A stretch of DNA of 39,949 nt from an uncultured Oscillospiraceae bacterium (GCA_934589225.1 CAKTNS010000027.1:1-39949); one strand, 5' to 3'; counted from the first letter of the stretch, positions 21,782 to 30,396 are shown. A program made the numbers and translations. Notes: a model not told the origin generated them from the sequence alone.

Positions 21782-22567
21782 ATGAAGATCGATTTTGAAG
21801 CCAAGAAGGGCTTTATTTGTGATATGGACGGCGTGCTGTACCATGGCAACCGGATTTTGCCGGGGGCGGCGGATTTTGTGCAGTGGCTGCAAGGCAACAA
21901 CAAGGAATACTTATTTTTGACCAACAACTCCGGCATGACTCCCAAGGAATTGCAGCAGAAGCTGGCCCGGATGGGGCTGGATGTGCCGGAGGAGCATTTT
22001 TACACCAGTGCTTTGGCCACGGCGGCCTTTTTGAAGGCCCAGGCCCCGGGGTGCTCGGCCTTTGTGATTGGAGAGGCGGGGCTTCTGAACGCTTTGTATG
22101 ACGCGGGGATCACCATGAACGATGTGAACCCGGAGTATGTGGTCATCGGGGAGGGCCGGACCTATTCTTTGGACACCCTGACCCGGGCGGTGAATCTGGT
22201 GCTGGGTGGGGCCAAGCTCATCGGGGCCAACTCCGATGTGTCCGGCAACATTGAAAAGGGCATTGCCCCGGCCTGCCGGGCCCTGATCGCCCCGGTGGAA
22301 ATGGCTACGGGCAAGCAGGCCTATTTCTGCGGCAAGCCCAACCCTTTGATGATGCGCACGGGTTTGCGGCTTCTGGGCTGCCACTCCGAAGAGGCGGTGG
22401 TCATCGGGGACCGGATGGATACGGACATCATCGCCGGTACGGAAAGCGGCATCGACACGGTGCTGGTGCTCTCCGGCGTGTCGGACCGGGACACCCCCCA
22501 GACCTTTGCCTACCAGCCCACGGAAATCCTGGAGGGTGTAGGCGACATCTGCCGGGCGGCCCAGTAA
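21782..22567 (+). CDS. HAD-IIA family hydrolase (NagD/AraL-like)
   Basis: A 261-residue cytoplasmic phosphatase of the haloacid dehalogenase superfamily, subfamily IIA. Motif I is D14-x-D16 in GFICDMDGVLYHG, motif II is FLTNNSG, and the late motifs are GKPNP and VIGDRMDTDIIAG, all intact. Relatives act on p-nitrophenyl phosphate, pyridoxal phosphate, glycerol phosphate or sugar phosphates; the substrate cannot be deduced. The open frame begins 165 codons earlier inside repeats, so that part is not real. ATG at 21782 lies eight bases after AAGGAG; ATG at 21776 would be too close. Single gene, ending at a shared terminator. Confidence 0.9.
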   Translation: MKIDFEAKKGFICDMDGVLYHGNRILPGAADFVQWLQGNNKEYLFLTNNSGMTPKELQQKLARMGLDVPEEHFYTSALATAAFLKAQAPGCSAFVIGEAGLLNALYDAGITMNDVNPEYVVIGEGRTYSLDTLTRAVNLVLGGAKLIGANSDVSGNIEKGIAPACRALIAPVEMATGKQAYFCGKPNPLMMRTGLRLLGCHSEEAVVIGDRMDTDIIAGTESGIDTVLVLSGVSDRDTPQTFAYQPTEILEGVGDICRAAQ

Positions 22568-22580
22568 AATACATAAAAAG

Positions 22581-22620
22581 TCCCCCGAAACCTGGTAAAA
22601 AACAGGTTTCGGGGGATTTT
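22581..22620. terminator. Bidirectional terminator between the HAD and permease genes
   Basis: Perfect arms CCCCCGAAACCTG and CAGGTTTCGGGGG at 22582-22615 with A-rich left and TTTTA right flanks, between two convergent genes. Confidence 0.9.
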
Positions 22621-22624
22621 AATG

Positions 22625-24538
22625 TTACTTGGTGACTGCTTCCGGGGCTGTTTTCGTTCTGCCGAATTTTGCCAGGAATTTTTCCCGGCGCTTTCTCCGG
22701 CGGTCCTTGATTTCCAGACGCTCGCCCAGGTCCCGGCTGCCGACACCGTAGACCAGGTACAAAATCAGGCCGGAGACCAACATGATGAATACGGTGCTGG
22801 CGCAGCGGCGGCCGGAGGCATTGATGTTGTAGCCATACATGCCCTCCTCGGCGCACATGCTCTGAATGACCATGGCATAGGTGGTGCCGTAGGAGCTGGC
22901 AAAGGTGGCGGACATGTCATACTCCGTAAACAGGGCGTTGAAGTTCAGGGCAAAGACCGCCAGAACGCTGGAGAGGATGATGGGCAGCTTCACCTTCAGG
23001 AAGGTCCGCACCGCCCCGGAGCCCAGGTTCCGGGCGGCCTCCTCCAGCTCTTCGTCAATGGTGTAGAAGCTGGCCTTGATCATCCGCAGGGAGAAGGGCA
23101 GCTTGGTGACGGTGTAGGCCATGACGATGAGCAGCCGCACATTCTGGGCGTAGTAGAGGTTTTTGCCGCCTACGTAAAAGACGCTTTCGGAATTGAAGAA
23201 GGTCCGGTAGGAGTAGCAGATCAGAATGGTGGGCAGCAGCCAGGGGAACAGCAGGGTGTATTCCAGAGCCTTGCCACTCATTCTTTTCCGGTTTTTGAAA
23301 ATGTAGTTGCAGGCTACCACCACGATGATGCAGGCCAGGGCCGCGGCGATGACGGACATGATAAAGCTGAGCTTGATGCCGCCCAGGGTCGCCTCGTTGG
23401 AAAACAGGCCGGAAATGGCGTTTTTCCGCAGCTTGTAGGTGCCCCGGTTGGTGAGATACTCATAGTCCCGGGAGCCGAAGAAATTCAGCATGGTCCAGGA
23501 GGTCAGGTCCAGGGTCTTCATCCGGATGGCCTTGTAGGTCTGGAAGGAGAACAGGACGATCATGACCACCGGGGTCATGTAGATGATGAACAGCACATAG
23601 GCGTAGATGTGGGCCAGAATGTTGCCGGGTTTGCTGTGGATCTTCTGCTTTACAAGCTTTGCCTTGGTCTTGGACACGGAGAGGTAGTGGCCCTTGGATT
23701 CATAGGCCGTCAGCACCGTGAGCAGCACGATGGTGAAAATCGCCAGCATCACCGACAGCAGCGCCGCCCGGGCCTGGGGGAAGGCTTCGTCCGCCGCAGA
23801 GGAACCGGCCAGACGGACAATTTCCGGGTTGATGGAGTCATAGCCCAGCAGCGTGGGGGCGGACATGGCGCAAAGACCCGTGATAAAGGTCATGACGGTG
23901 AGGGAAAACAAGGTGGGCACCAGGGTGGGGAAGACCACCTTCCGCAGCACCTTAAAGGGGCCGGCACCCATATTCCGGGCGGCTTCCACGGTATTGTAGT
24001 CAATGCCCCGGATGGCGTTCCGCAGGAACAGGGCGTGGTTGCTGGTGCAGGCAAAGGTCATGGTGAAAAGCACCGCCCGGAAGCCGGAAAACCAGTTTTT
24101 GTTCATGCCGGGGAAGAGCTTTACCAGCTGGGTGGTGATGATGCCGTCACTGTCATAGAGGAACAGATACCCGGTGACCAGGGCCACGCCGGAGTAGATC
24201 ATGGTGGTCATGTAGCCCAGCCTCAGAATGCGGGCACCCTTGATGTCAAAATACTCCGTCAGCAGCACGATGGAAATGCCCACGATGTTCACGGTGACAA
24301 CAAGGCACACCGCCAGCTTCAAAGAGTTCAGCACATACCGGCCCATGTTTCCGGCGAAGAAAAACCGGATCACGGCCCAGGGGTCCCGGGTGCCGTCCGG
24401 GTTGACGGTGGTAAAGACGCTGGCCAGGGTGTTGAAGCAGGGGATCAGCATGAACCCCAAAAACAGGTAGGCATAGAGCAAAAACCCGATGATTTTGGGA
24501 ACAGTCCGCTTGTCCAGGCGGATGGGGGTGGTTTTCAT
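22625..24538 (-). CDS. ABC importer permease, fused double domain (FbpB/AfuB type)
   Basis: A 637-residue inner-membrane permease made of two binding-protein-dependent transport domains in one chain, about twelve membrane segments in total. Two EAA loops that contact the ATPase are visible: EAARNMGAGPFKVLRKVVFP in the first half and EAARNLGSGAVRTFLKVKLP in the second. This fused layout is typical of iron(III)-type FbpB, thiamine ThiP and related 2-aminoethylphosphonate permeases. It overlaps the upstream ATPase gene by four bases (ATGA type) and is last in the importer operon. Substrate is not decided by sequence reading alone. Confidence 0.88.
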   Translation of the reverse strand: MKTTPIRLDKRTVPKIIGFLLYAYLFLGFMLIPCFNTLASVFTTVNPDGTRDPWAVIRFFFAGNMGRYVLNSLKLAVCLVVTVNIVGISIVLLTEYFDIKGARILRLGYMTTMIYSGVALVTGYLFLYDSDGIITTQLVKLFPGMNKNWFSGFRAVLFTMTFACTSNHALFLRNAIRGIDYNTVEAARNMGAGPFKVLRKVVFPTLVPTLFSLTVMTFITGLCAMSAPTLLGYDSINPEIVRLAGSSAADEAFPQARAALLSVMLAIFTIVLLTVLTAYESKGHYLSVSKTKAKLVKQKIHSKPGNILAHIYAYVLFIIYMTPVVMIVLFSFQTYKAIRMKTLDLTSWTMLNFFGSRDYEYLTNRGTYKLRKNAISGLFSNEATLGGIKLSFIMSVIAAALACIIVVVACNYIFKNRKRMSGKALEYTLLFPWLLPTILICYSYRTFFNSESVFYVGGKNLYYAQNVRLLIVMAYTVTKLPFSLRMIKASFYTIDEELEEAARNLGSGAVRTFLKVKLPIILSSVLAVFALNFNALFTEYDMSATFASSYGTTYAMVIQSMCAEEGMYGYNINASGRRCASTVFIMLVSGLILYLVYGVGSRDLGERLEIKDRRRKRREKFLAKFGRTKTAPEAVTK

Positions 24539-25566
24539 TGGGCCGTCGCCTCCTGTTCCGGGGGATAAGCCATAATATCCCGGGGGTTCAGCACGGCTTT
24601 CACCCGCTGCCCGGCCTCGTAGATATTGATGCCGTCATTCTTTTCAATGACCTTGATGATCTGGCTGCCCAGGTCAATGGAATACTTGATGTAAAGACCG
24701 TAATATTCCCGGCTTTTCACGGTACCTTCCAGCACCACGTCCCCTTCCTTGGCAGGGACGTTGACGTGGATGCGCTCCAGGCGGATGTAATTGTGCATGG
24801 AAAGGTCCGCACCCAGGGCCCGGCTCACGTCGTCGGAGAGCCGGTTGATGTCACCGATGAAATTACAGACAAACTCCGTGGCGGAGTGATTATAGACCTC
24901 GTTGGGGGTTCCGATCTGTTCGATGGAGCCTTTGTTGAATACCGCGATCCGGTCGGAAAGGGTCAGGGCCTCTTCCTGGTCGTGGGTCACATAGATGGTG
25001 GTGATGCCGAATTCCTGCTGCATCCGCTTGAGCTCATTGCGCAGCTGCACCCGGAGCTTGGCATCCAGGTTGGAAAGGGGCTCGTCCATGCAGATGATGG
25101 CGGGGCCTGTGACAAGGGCCCGGGCAATGGCCACCCGCTGCTGCTGGCCGCCGGAAAGCTGGGAAACCGCTTTTGCCAGCTGCTCGTCGGAAAGATCCAC
25201 CTTTCTGGCGATCTCCCGCACCCGCTTGTCTACTTCGGCCTTTTTCAGCTTCTTGATTTTCAGGCCAAAGGCAATGTTGTCATAAACGGTCATGGTGGGA
25301 AACAGGGCATAGCTCTGGAAGACGATGCCGATGTTCCGCTCCTCAATGGGAACATGGGTAATATCCTGGCCCTTCACCCGGATGGAGCCGGAGACAGGGT
25401 CAATAAAGCCGGTAATGGTCCGCAAGGTGGTGGTTTTTCCACAGCCGGAGGGGCCCAGGAAGGTGAAGAACTCTCCTTCCCCCACGGTAACGTTGATGTT
25501 GTGCAGGGCCTCGAAGGTCCCGAAACGGACCACGATGTTGTCCAGCTGGATCATTTTTTCATTCAT
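24535..25566 (-). CDS. ABC importer ATPase (FbpC/PotA type)
   Basis: A 343-residue cytoplasmic ATPase that drives the importer. Walker A GPSGCGKTT at residues 38-46, Q-loop in FQSYALFP, signature LSGGQQQRVAIARAL, Walker B IICMDEPLSNLD and switch His in VTHDQEEA are all intact. Residues about 240-343 form a TOBE-type regulatory domain (VLEGTVKSREYYG ... VLNPRDIMAYP). It follows the binding-protein gene with a 105-base gap holding a stable hairpin, and overlaps the permease gene. Confidence 0.92.
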   Translation of the reverse strand: MNEKMIQLDNIVVRFGTFEALHNINVTVGEGEFFTFLGPSGCGKTTTLRTITGFIDPVSGSIRVKGQDITHVPIEERNIGIVFQSYALFPTMTVYDNIAFGLKIKKLKKAEVDKRVREIARKVDLSDEQLAKAVSQLSGGQQQRVAIARALVTGPAIICMDEPLSNLDAKLRVQLRNELKRMQQEFGITTIYVTHDQEEALTLSDRIAVFNKGSIEQIGTPNEVYNHSATEFVCNFIGDINRLSDDVSRALGADLSMHNYIRLERIHVNVPAKEGDVVLEGTVKSREYYGLYIKYSIDLGSQIIKVIEKNDGINIYEAGQRVKAVLNPRDIMAYPPEQEATAQ

Positions 25567-25626
25567 GGGGCGGCACCCTTTCTTGTGTAATGTTCTAAAT
25601 GGGGAATGATTGGAATAGAAACGGAT

Positions 25627-25652
25627 GGCGAGCCGGCCAGGACCGGCTCGCC
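25627..25652. other. Intercistronic hairpin between binding protein and ATPase genes
   Basis: GGCGAGCCGG-CCAGGA-CCGGCTCGCC is a perfect ten-pair stem with a six-base loop, 19 bases past the binding-protein stop and not followed by a T run. It is likely an mRNA 3'-end stabiliser or partial terminator, allowing more binding protein than membrane parts, as seen in other importer operons. Confidence 0.65.
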
Positions 25653-25671
25653 AAGGTGTTGAAACTTCAAG

Positions 25672-26970
25672 TTATGCCTTTGCCTGGGTCAGGGCCGCCC
25701 AGTCCAGGGTGTCCCAGTTGGGCTCCGCGGAGGCGGAAGCGTCGTCCTTCCAGAAGAAGCCCAGGTTGGTCATAATGTTGGTCCACTCGGCGCTGTGGGC
25801 GGCAACATACTCGGCATAGGTCAGGCCGGTATCACCAACGGTGGTACGGGCAAAGTTCTTGATCTGGTAAATGGCGGGTGTGCCATCGGGGTACAGAATG
25901 GCGGCAGCATCCTGGTTGCAGGGATAGGTGTCGAACTCGTCACCCCAAGCGGCCTGTACTTCGGCGGAGCCGAACCACTCAGCGAAGGCCTTGACGGCTT
26001 CGGTCTGCTCGTCGGTCCGTCCGGCCTTGTCCAGAATGCCCAGGTACTCGGCAATGTAGTAGGTGCCGTCGTCAATGTCTACCAGGGCCCAGTTTTCAGG
26101 CTGCATGGTGCCCTTCAGGGGGTTGGCAGAACCCTCGGCCGCGGCATCGATCTTGCCGTAGAGAGAGGAGGAGTAGTAAGTAGAGACCTGAACGTCACCC
26201 TTGTTCAGAGGATCGAAGCCGTACTTGTAGTCGTCGCCGCCGAACTTGCCGTCCTGGCAGTACTTCCACAGGGTCTTCCAGCCGTCCACGGAGATGCCGC
26301 CGGCGGGGGAGGTGGGGTCGGTGAAAGCGTAGAGAATGGCGGAGTTGATGTTGGAGTTGGTGGTGCCGCCGACCTTGTTCTGACGGTACCAGGTGTAGCC
26401 GCAGTTCACCACGTCGGCCCAGTGCTGGAAGTGGAGCTTTTCGCCCTTGGTACCCAAATCATCGGTACGGTAGAGCATCAGCACGTTCTGAATGACCAGA
26501 CCGTAGGCCTGACCGGGATAGCTGTATTCGCCAACCTTATCGGCCCAGGTGGGAGTCCAGTCCACCAGCTTCAGGTTTTCATACTGGCCCTTGACCACCT
26601 GGCTCCAGCGGGTCTCGTTCAGGCCAAAGAGGATGTCGCCGTCCTTGTTCTCGTTGGCGGCCTGGATGGCCTTGTCGTCACCGGAGATGACGGTGTTGTC
26701 GTCAATGGAGATGTTGAAGCCGGCGTCCTTGGCTTCGTTGATCAGCCAAGTGGTACGCTCGGTGGAGTTGGAGTTGGAGTAGATCCGGATGGTGTAGCCG
26801 GAATAATCCTTGGCTTCCTCGGCAGGTGCTGCCTCGGTTGCGGCCTGGGTTTCCTGGGGGGCTTCGGTAGCGGGAGCGGAATCGTCCCGTACGGGCTCCT
26901 TGGAATCAGCGCAGGCAGCCAGAGACAGGATCATGCAGGCAGCCAGCAGCAAAGCGAGCAATTTTTTCAT
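25672..26970 (-). CDS. Extracellular solute-binding lipoprotein of the ABC importer
   Basis: A 432-residue lipoprotein that captures the substrate for the downstream ATPase and permease. Signal peptide with lipobox SLAAC, lipid on C20, then a Glu/Thr/Ala-rich linker to about residue 53. The mature part (from YTIRIYSNSNSTERTTWLINE) resembles the iron/aminophosphonate cluster of periplasmic-type binding proteins (COG1840-like). Usual iron-binding tyrosine pairs cannot be assigned with confidence; ISDDNTV and Trp-rich stretches may suit an organic ligand. The frame is open 100 codons upstream, but ATG at 26970 starts the signal peptide and has AAGGAGAAG upstream. Confidence 0.88.
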   Translation of the reverse strand: MKKLLALLLAACMILSLAACADSKEPVRDDSAPATEAPQETQAATEAAPAEEAKDYSGYTIRIYSNSNSTERTTWLINEAKDAGFNISIDDNTVISGDDKAIQAANENKDGDILFGLNETRWSQVVKGQYENLKLVDWTPTWADKVGEYSYPGQAYGLVIQNVLMLYRTDDLGTKGEKLHFQHWADVVNCGYTWYRQNKVGGTTNSNINSAILYAFTDPTSPAGGISVDGWKTLWKYCQDGKFGGDDYKYGFDPLNKGDVQVSTYYSSSLYGKIDAAAEGSANPLKGTMQPENWALVDIDDGTYYIAEYLGILDKAGRTDEQTEAVKAFAEWFGSAEVQAAWGDEFDTYPCNQDAAAILYPDGTPAIYQIKNFARTTVGDTGLTYAEYVAAHSAEWTNIMTNLGFFWKDDASASAEPNWDTLDWAALTQAKA

Positions 26971-27019
26971 GATACATCTTCTCCTTTTTGAAATGAGGGA
27001 GGTCATCCCCGATGCGAAT

Positions 27020-27025
27020 ATTATA
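27020..27025 (-). promoter_or_regulatory. -10 box of the importer operon
   Basis: Minus-strand TATAAT at 27020-27025, giving a leader of about 43 bases. The -35 region (TTTCCT) is poor, which suggests dependence on an activator. Confidence 0.6.
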
Positions 27026-27049
27026 TAGGAAGCAGTATCCAAAAGGAAA

Positions 27050-27069
27050 CAGGAGAATCCTGCGATTCT
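27050..27069. promoter_or_regulatory. Overlapping dyads upstream of the importer promoter
   Basis: CAGGA-GAA-TCCTG (27050-27062) and AGAATC-CTGC-GATTCT (27054-27069) are perfect overlapping inverted repeats, just upstream of the weak -35. They are a candidate binding site for the neighbouring AraC-type regulator. Confidence 0.45.
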
Positions 27070-27083
27070 TATAAAAATTCTGT

Positions 27084-27124
27084 TAAAAAGGCACAGCGCT
27101 CTTGAAAAGAACGTTGTGCCTTTT
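27084..27124 (-). terminator. Terminator of the exporter-regulator unit
   Basis: Arms AAAAGGCACA and TGTGCCTTTT with further inner pairing (TCTT/AAGA) form a hairpin, followed by T on the minus strand. It separates the AraC gene from the importer operon. Confidence 0.85.
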
Positions 27125-27145
27125 GTGCATAATCTACAATGTATG

Positions 27146-27850
27146 TCAAACCTTTGTAAAACCGGAGGAGCGGCCCCTTTGGTAGTCCGATGGGGACAGG
27201 CCCGTGGCCTTTTTGAAGGTGGCGCTGAAGTAGGCCACATCCCGGTAGCCCACCAGCTCCGCCACCTCATAGATTTTCCGGCGGCAGTCGGACAGCAGTT
27301 CCATGGCCTTGGTCATCCGCACCTGGGTCAGGTAGGCATTGACCGTGGAGCCGGTCTCTTTTTTGAACATATGGCTCAGGTGCCCCTCGCTGAGCTGAAG
27401 GCTGCCGGCAATGGCGGCAATGCTGATGCCCGTATCGGCATAGTGCCGGGCAATGTAGGCCATGGCTTCCTGAACATACTTGTTCCCCTGGGCATCCACG
27501 GGAAGCTCCGGGGGCCGGACACGGTCCAGAGCCTCCAGAAGCTCCTGGGTGTCAAAGGGCGTGGTTAGATAGTCCCGGGCCCCCAGCCGCAGGGCTTGCA
27601 GCACCCAGCGGTAGCACTCCCGGGGGGCGGCTACAATGCAGGGAGCCTGGCCGCCGGAGGCCCGATATTTCCTCAGCAGTTCCAGGCCGTTGCAGGCCGG
27701 AGGCTCCATGGCAAAGAGGATCAGGTCCGGCTCCAATGCAGGAATGCGCTCCAGATATTCGGGGCTTCCGGGCAGGGTGAGTACAGGCCCGCAGTTCAGG
27801 GCGGCCCAGTCCATTTCGGGCAGTGGGCCCATGAGCAGGATCTTCAGCAC
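27146..27850 (-). CDS. AraC-type regulator with degenerate receiver domain
   Basis: A 234-residue transcription factor. Residues 1-115 have the fold pattern of a response-regulator receiver (PDLILFAMEPP, GARDYLTTPFD) but lack the phosphorylation set: the Asp position is A47, the conserved Lys is T97, and the acidic pair at the N terminus is missing (KILLMGP). Residues about 125-230 are an AraC double helix-turn-helix (IAAIAGSLQLSEGHLSHMFKKETG ... VAELVGYRDVAYFSATFKKATGLSPSDYQ, given here in parts). It overlaps the exporter gene by seven bases and lies just before the importer operon, so it probably controls one or both transporters by ligand or protein binding, not phosphotransfer. No sensor kinase is nearby. 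Confidence 0.87.
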   Translation of the reverse strand: MLKILLMGPLPEMDWAALNCGPVLTLPGSPEYLERIPALEPDLILFAMEPPACNGLELLRKYRASGGQAPCIVAAPRECYRWVLQALRLGARDYLTTPFDTQELLEALDRVRPPELPVDAQGNKYVQEAMAYIARHYADTGISIAAIAGSLQLSEGHLSHMFKKETGSTVNAYLTQVRMTKAMELLSDCRRKIYEVAELVGYRDVAYFSATFKKATGLSPSDYQRGRSSGFTKV

Positions 27851-29625
27851 AGACCCTCCGCCCCCTTCAGCGTCTCCAGGGCCAGGGCGTTCTGGGTGTT
27901 GTAAAGGTTTGCGTACACGCCGCCGGTTTTCAGCAGCTCCTCATGAGTGCCGCTTTCAGTGATGATGCCGTCGGCAATGGAAATAATGCGGCTGGCGGAA
28001 CGGATGGTGCTGAGCCGGTGGGCAATGATCAGGGTGGTCCGGCCCCGGCTCAAATTGTCAAAGGCCCGCTGGATTCTGGCCTCGGTGACGGAGTCCAGGG
28101 CGGAGGTGGCCTCGTCCAGAATGAGGATGGGCGGGTTCATCAGGAAAATCCGGGCAATGGCCACCCGCTGCTTCTGCCCGCCGGAGAGCAGGGTGCCCCG
28201 CTCGCCTACGTAGGTCTGGAAGCCCTGGGGCATGGCCTGGATGTCTGCGTAGATTTCCGCCCGCTTGGCGGCGGCAATGACCTCCTCGTCGGTGGCATCC
28301 GGCCGTCCGTAGCGGATGTTTTCCAGGATGGTGTCCGCAAAGAGGAACACGTCCTGCTGGACAATGCCGATGGTCTTGTGGAGGCTGTGCTGCCGAATCT
28401 GCCGCACGTCTACCCCGTCAATGGAAATAGAACCGGCAGACACGTCATAGAACCGGGGGATCAGCTGGCAAAGGGTGCTCTTGCCGCCGCCGGAGGGGCC
28501 CACAATGGCAATGGTCTCCCCGGGACGCACGTCCAGGGAAACGTCGTGGAGCACAGGCAGATTTCCGTCATAGGTAAAGCTCACATGGTCTACCTGGATG
28601 GAGCCCTGAACATTCTGAAGGTCCTGGGCGTCTTTTGCATCCTGAATGGTGGGCTCCGTGCCCATGATCTCCACAAAACGGTTGAGCCCCGCAAAGCCGT
28701 TGGCGAAGAGCTCGGAGAGGGTGGAGAGCTTCCGCATGGGGGTCACGAAGGTTGCAATATAGAGGCTGAAGGTCAGCAGGTCCCGGTAGTCCATTTTGCC
28801 CTTCAGGATCATAAACCCACCCAGGGCGATGACCACCACGTTTAAAGAGGTGAGAAACAGCTCCATGGTGCTGTTGAACCGGCCCATGGCCTTGTGGAAA
28901 TTCCGCTTGGAGGACTTGTAAATGTCGTTGGCGGCATCAAAGCGCTGGGTTTCCAAATCCTCGTTGCCAAAGGCCTTGGCGGTGCGGATGCCGGAGAGGC
29001 TGGATTCGATTTCCGTATTGATGTGGCCGGTTTTCTGCTTGACCCCCTTGGAAACGCTGCCCAGGCTCTTGCGCATGGACATAATGACCACCAGGAACAC
29101 CGGCACCAGAATGGCCACCACCAGTGCCAGCTCCCAGCGGATGCAGGCCATGACGATCAGGGCCCCCAGAATGGTGATGGTGGAGGTCAGCACATCCTCC
29201 GGCCCGTGGTGAGCAAGCTCCGTCAGCTCAAACAAATCCGAGGTCAGGCGGCTCATGAGCTGACCGGTGCGGTTGGCATCGTAGAAATCATAGCTCATTT
29301 CCTGCATATGGTGAAACAAATCCGCCCGAATATCCGCCTCTACCCGAATGCCGAAGGTATGGCCGTAGTAGCAGACGATATAGTTGAGCCAGCTCCGCAG
29401 AAAATAAAAGGCCAGGCACCCGGCCATCAGGGGAAAGAAAACCCCGTATTTTTCGTTGGGCAGCAGATCATACAGCGACAGCCGGGTCACCAGCGGAAAG
29501 GCCAGGTCAATGCAGGCAATCAGCATGGCGCAGGTGATGTCAATGGCAAACAGCCGCCGGTGATTCTTGAAATAATGCAGAAAAACAGCCAAGGGCTTCT
29601 TCTTCCGGTATTCTTCCGTAGTCAT
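27844..29625 (-). CDS. ABC exporter, fused membrane and ATPase domains (MsbA/LmrA-like)
   Basis: A 593-residue half-transporter that works as a dimer to export drugs, lipids or peptides. Six membrane segments lie in residues about 25-320, with the long cytoplasmic helix motif (MSYDFYDANRTGQLMSRLTSD) near residue 115. The ATPase domain at about 350-580 has Walker A GPSGGGKST, Q-loop, signature LSGGQKQRVAIAR, Walker B ILILDEATSALD and switch His in IAHRLS. ATG at 29625 follows AAAGGAGAT. Being a lone half-transporter it probably forms a homodimer. It is the first gene of a two-gene unit with the AraC regulator. Substrate unknown. Confidence 0.92.
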   Translation of the reverse strand: MTTEEYRKKKPLAVFLHYFKNHRRLFAIDITCAMLIACIDLAFPLVTRLSLYDLLPNEKYGVFFPLMAGCLAFYFLRSWLNYIVCYYGHTFGIRVEADIRADLFHHMQEMSYDFYDANRTGQLMSRLTSDLFELTELAHHGPEDVLTSTITILGALIVMACIRWELALVVAILVPVFLVVIMSMRKSLGSVSKGVKQKTGHINTEIESSLSGIRTAKAFGNEDLETQRFDAANDIYKSSKRNFHKAMGRFNSTMELFLTSLNVVVIALGGFMILKGKMDYRDLLTFSLYIATFVTPMRKLSTLSELFANGFAGLNRFVEIMGTEPTIQDAKDAQDLQNVQGSIQVDHVSFTYDGNLPVLHDVSLDVRPGETIAIVGPSGGGKSTLCQLIPRFYDVSAGSISIDGVDVRQIRQHSLHKTIGIVQQDVFLFADTILENIRYGRPDATDEEVIAAAKRAEIYADIQAMPQGFQTYVGERGTLLSGGQKQRVAIARIFLMNPPILILDEATSALDSVTEARIQRAFDNLSRGRTTLIIAHRLSTIRSASRIISIADGIITESGTHEELLKTGGVYANLYNTQNALALETLKGAEGLC

Positions 29626-29664
29626 GGACGCGATCTCCTTTGTTTCGATAAATCTATTCAGAAT

Positions 29665-29693
29665 AGTATAACAGATTTGAGCAAAACATGCAA
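29665..29693 (-). promoter_or_regulatory. Promoter of the exporter-regulator unit
   Basis: Minus-strand TTGCAT (29688-29693) and TATACT (29665-29670), 17-base spacer, about 35 bases before the start codon at 29625. Confidence 0.75.
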
Positions 29694-29740
29694 AGCGTTG
29701 TGGAAAAATATTTTAAGCTGCGGCAGGGCGGATAAATAAA

Positions 29741-29770
29741 TTGACAATTGACAATGGACAATTGACAATT
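29741..29770. repeat. Short tandem repeat of a 7-base TTGACAA unit
   Basis: Four near-identical TTGACAA units (the third reads TGGACAA) followed by TT. A related TTGACAG tandem lies at 39358-39378. It holds no gene. Confidence 0.8.
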
Positions 29771-29835
29771 ATCGGGGGACGGACGCGCCCGTTTTTGAAA
29801 TACGTTGGTTAAAAAATACACCCATCAGCGAAACC

Positions 29836-29877
29836 GTAGGGAACGGCCTGCGTGCCGTTCCGGAAACCTTCCGGATA
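29836..29877. repeat. Variant hairpin repeat unit
   Basis: GTAGG then GGAACGGC-CTGCGT-GCCGTTCC and a small TTCCGGAAACCTTCCGG palindrome. It looks like a sister family of the type A units with a different stem. Confidence 0.55.
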
Positions 29878-29913
29878 GAACTACGTCAGAATAAACAGGT
29901 TCCCGTCCGACAG

Positions 29914-30298
29914 GGTACAAAAGCTTCCCTCGGGGGAAGCTGGCTCGCCCTGTGGGCGAGACTGATGAGGGAAATGCGGTACAGCGTAAAACGTTGTGGA
30001 AACAATGGGCGAATCCGTAGGAACGTCTCCTTGCCTCTCCCTTTGGGAGAGGTGGCCGAGCGTAGCGAGGACGGAGAGGGTCAACGTTGAGGATTTTAAT
30101 GGATGTTATCATTCAAAAGAAACGCTGCAAGGCCCTCTTAAGTCACCTGCGGTGACAGCTCTCCCAAAGGGAGAGCCAAGGGTGCCTTTTCGATATGTTT
30201 TCCCTCTGCGCCCATTGTTCCTACAATGCTAAACGCCGTACCGCGCCTCATCCACCGCCTGCGGCGGTCCCCCTTCCCCGAAGGGGAAGGTTATGGGC
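29914..30298. repeat. Nested palindromic element, full copy 2 (385 bp)
   Basis: Same order of blocks as the copy at 21021-21404: AAGCTTCCC hairpin, GATGAGG, CGGTAC-GCGT, AACAATGGGCG, the core at 30029-30183, and the matching right arm ending CTTCCCCGAAGGGGAAGG. In the core, the two hairpin loops read CCCTTTGGG and CCCAAAGGG where copy 1 reads CCCTATGGG and CCCATAGGG, so both halves changed together. Confidence 0.8.
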
Positions 30299-30367
30299 GT
30301 GGTACCATTGAACCCCACGGGTTATAATTGCAACGCCGCCGGAACGCATTTTGTAACGAAAAATCTC

Positions 30368-30396
30368 TTGATTTTATGTTCCAAATCTGGTATCAT
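30368..30396 (+). promoter_or_regulatory. Promoter of the patatin-like gene
   Basis: TTGATT (30368-30373) and TATCAT (30391-30396) with a 17-base spacer; the transcript would start near 30403, about 24 bases before the ATG. Confidence 0.8.

Noticed and set aside
22622..24568. Long plus-strand frame of 648 codons opposite the double permease
   Set aside because: It is antisense to a complete permease with membrane segments and two EAA loops; the translation is His/Gly/Gln-rich nonsense typical of GC-rich antisense frames.
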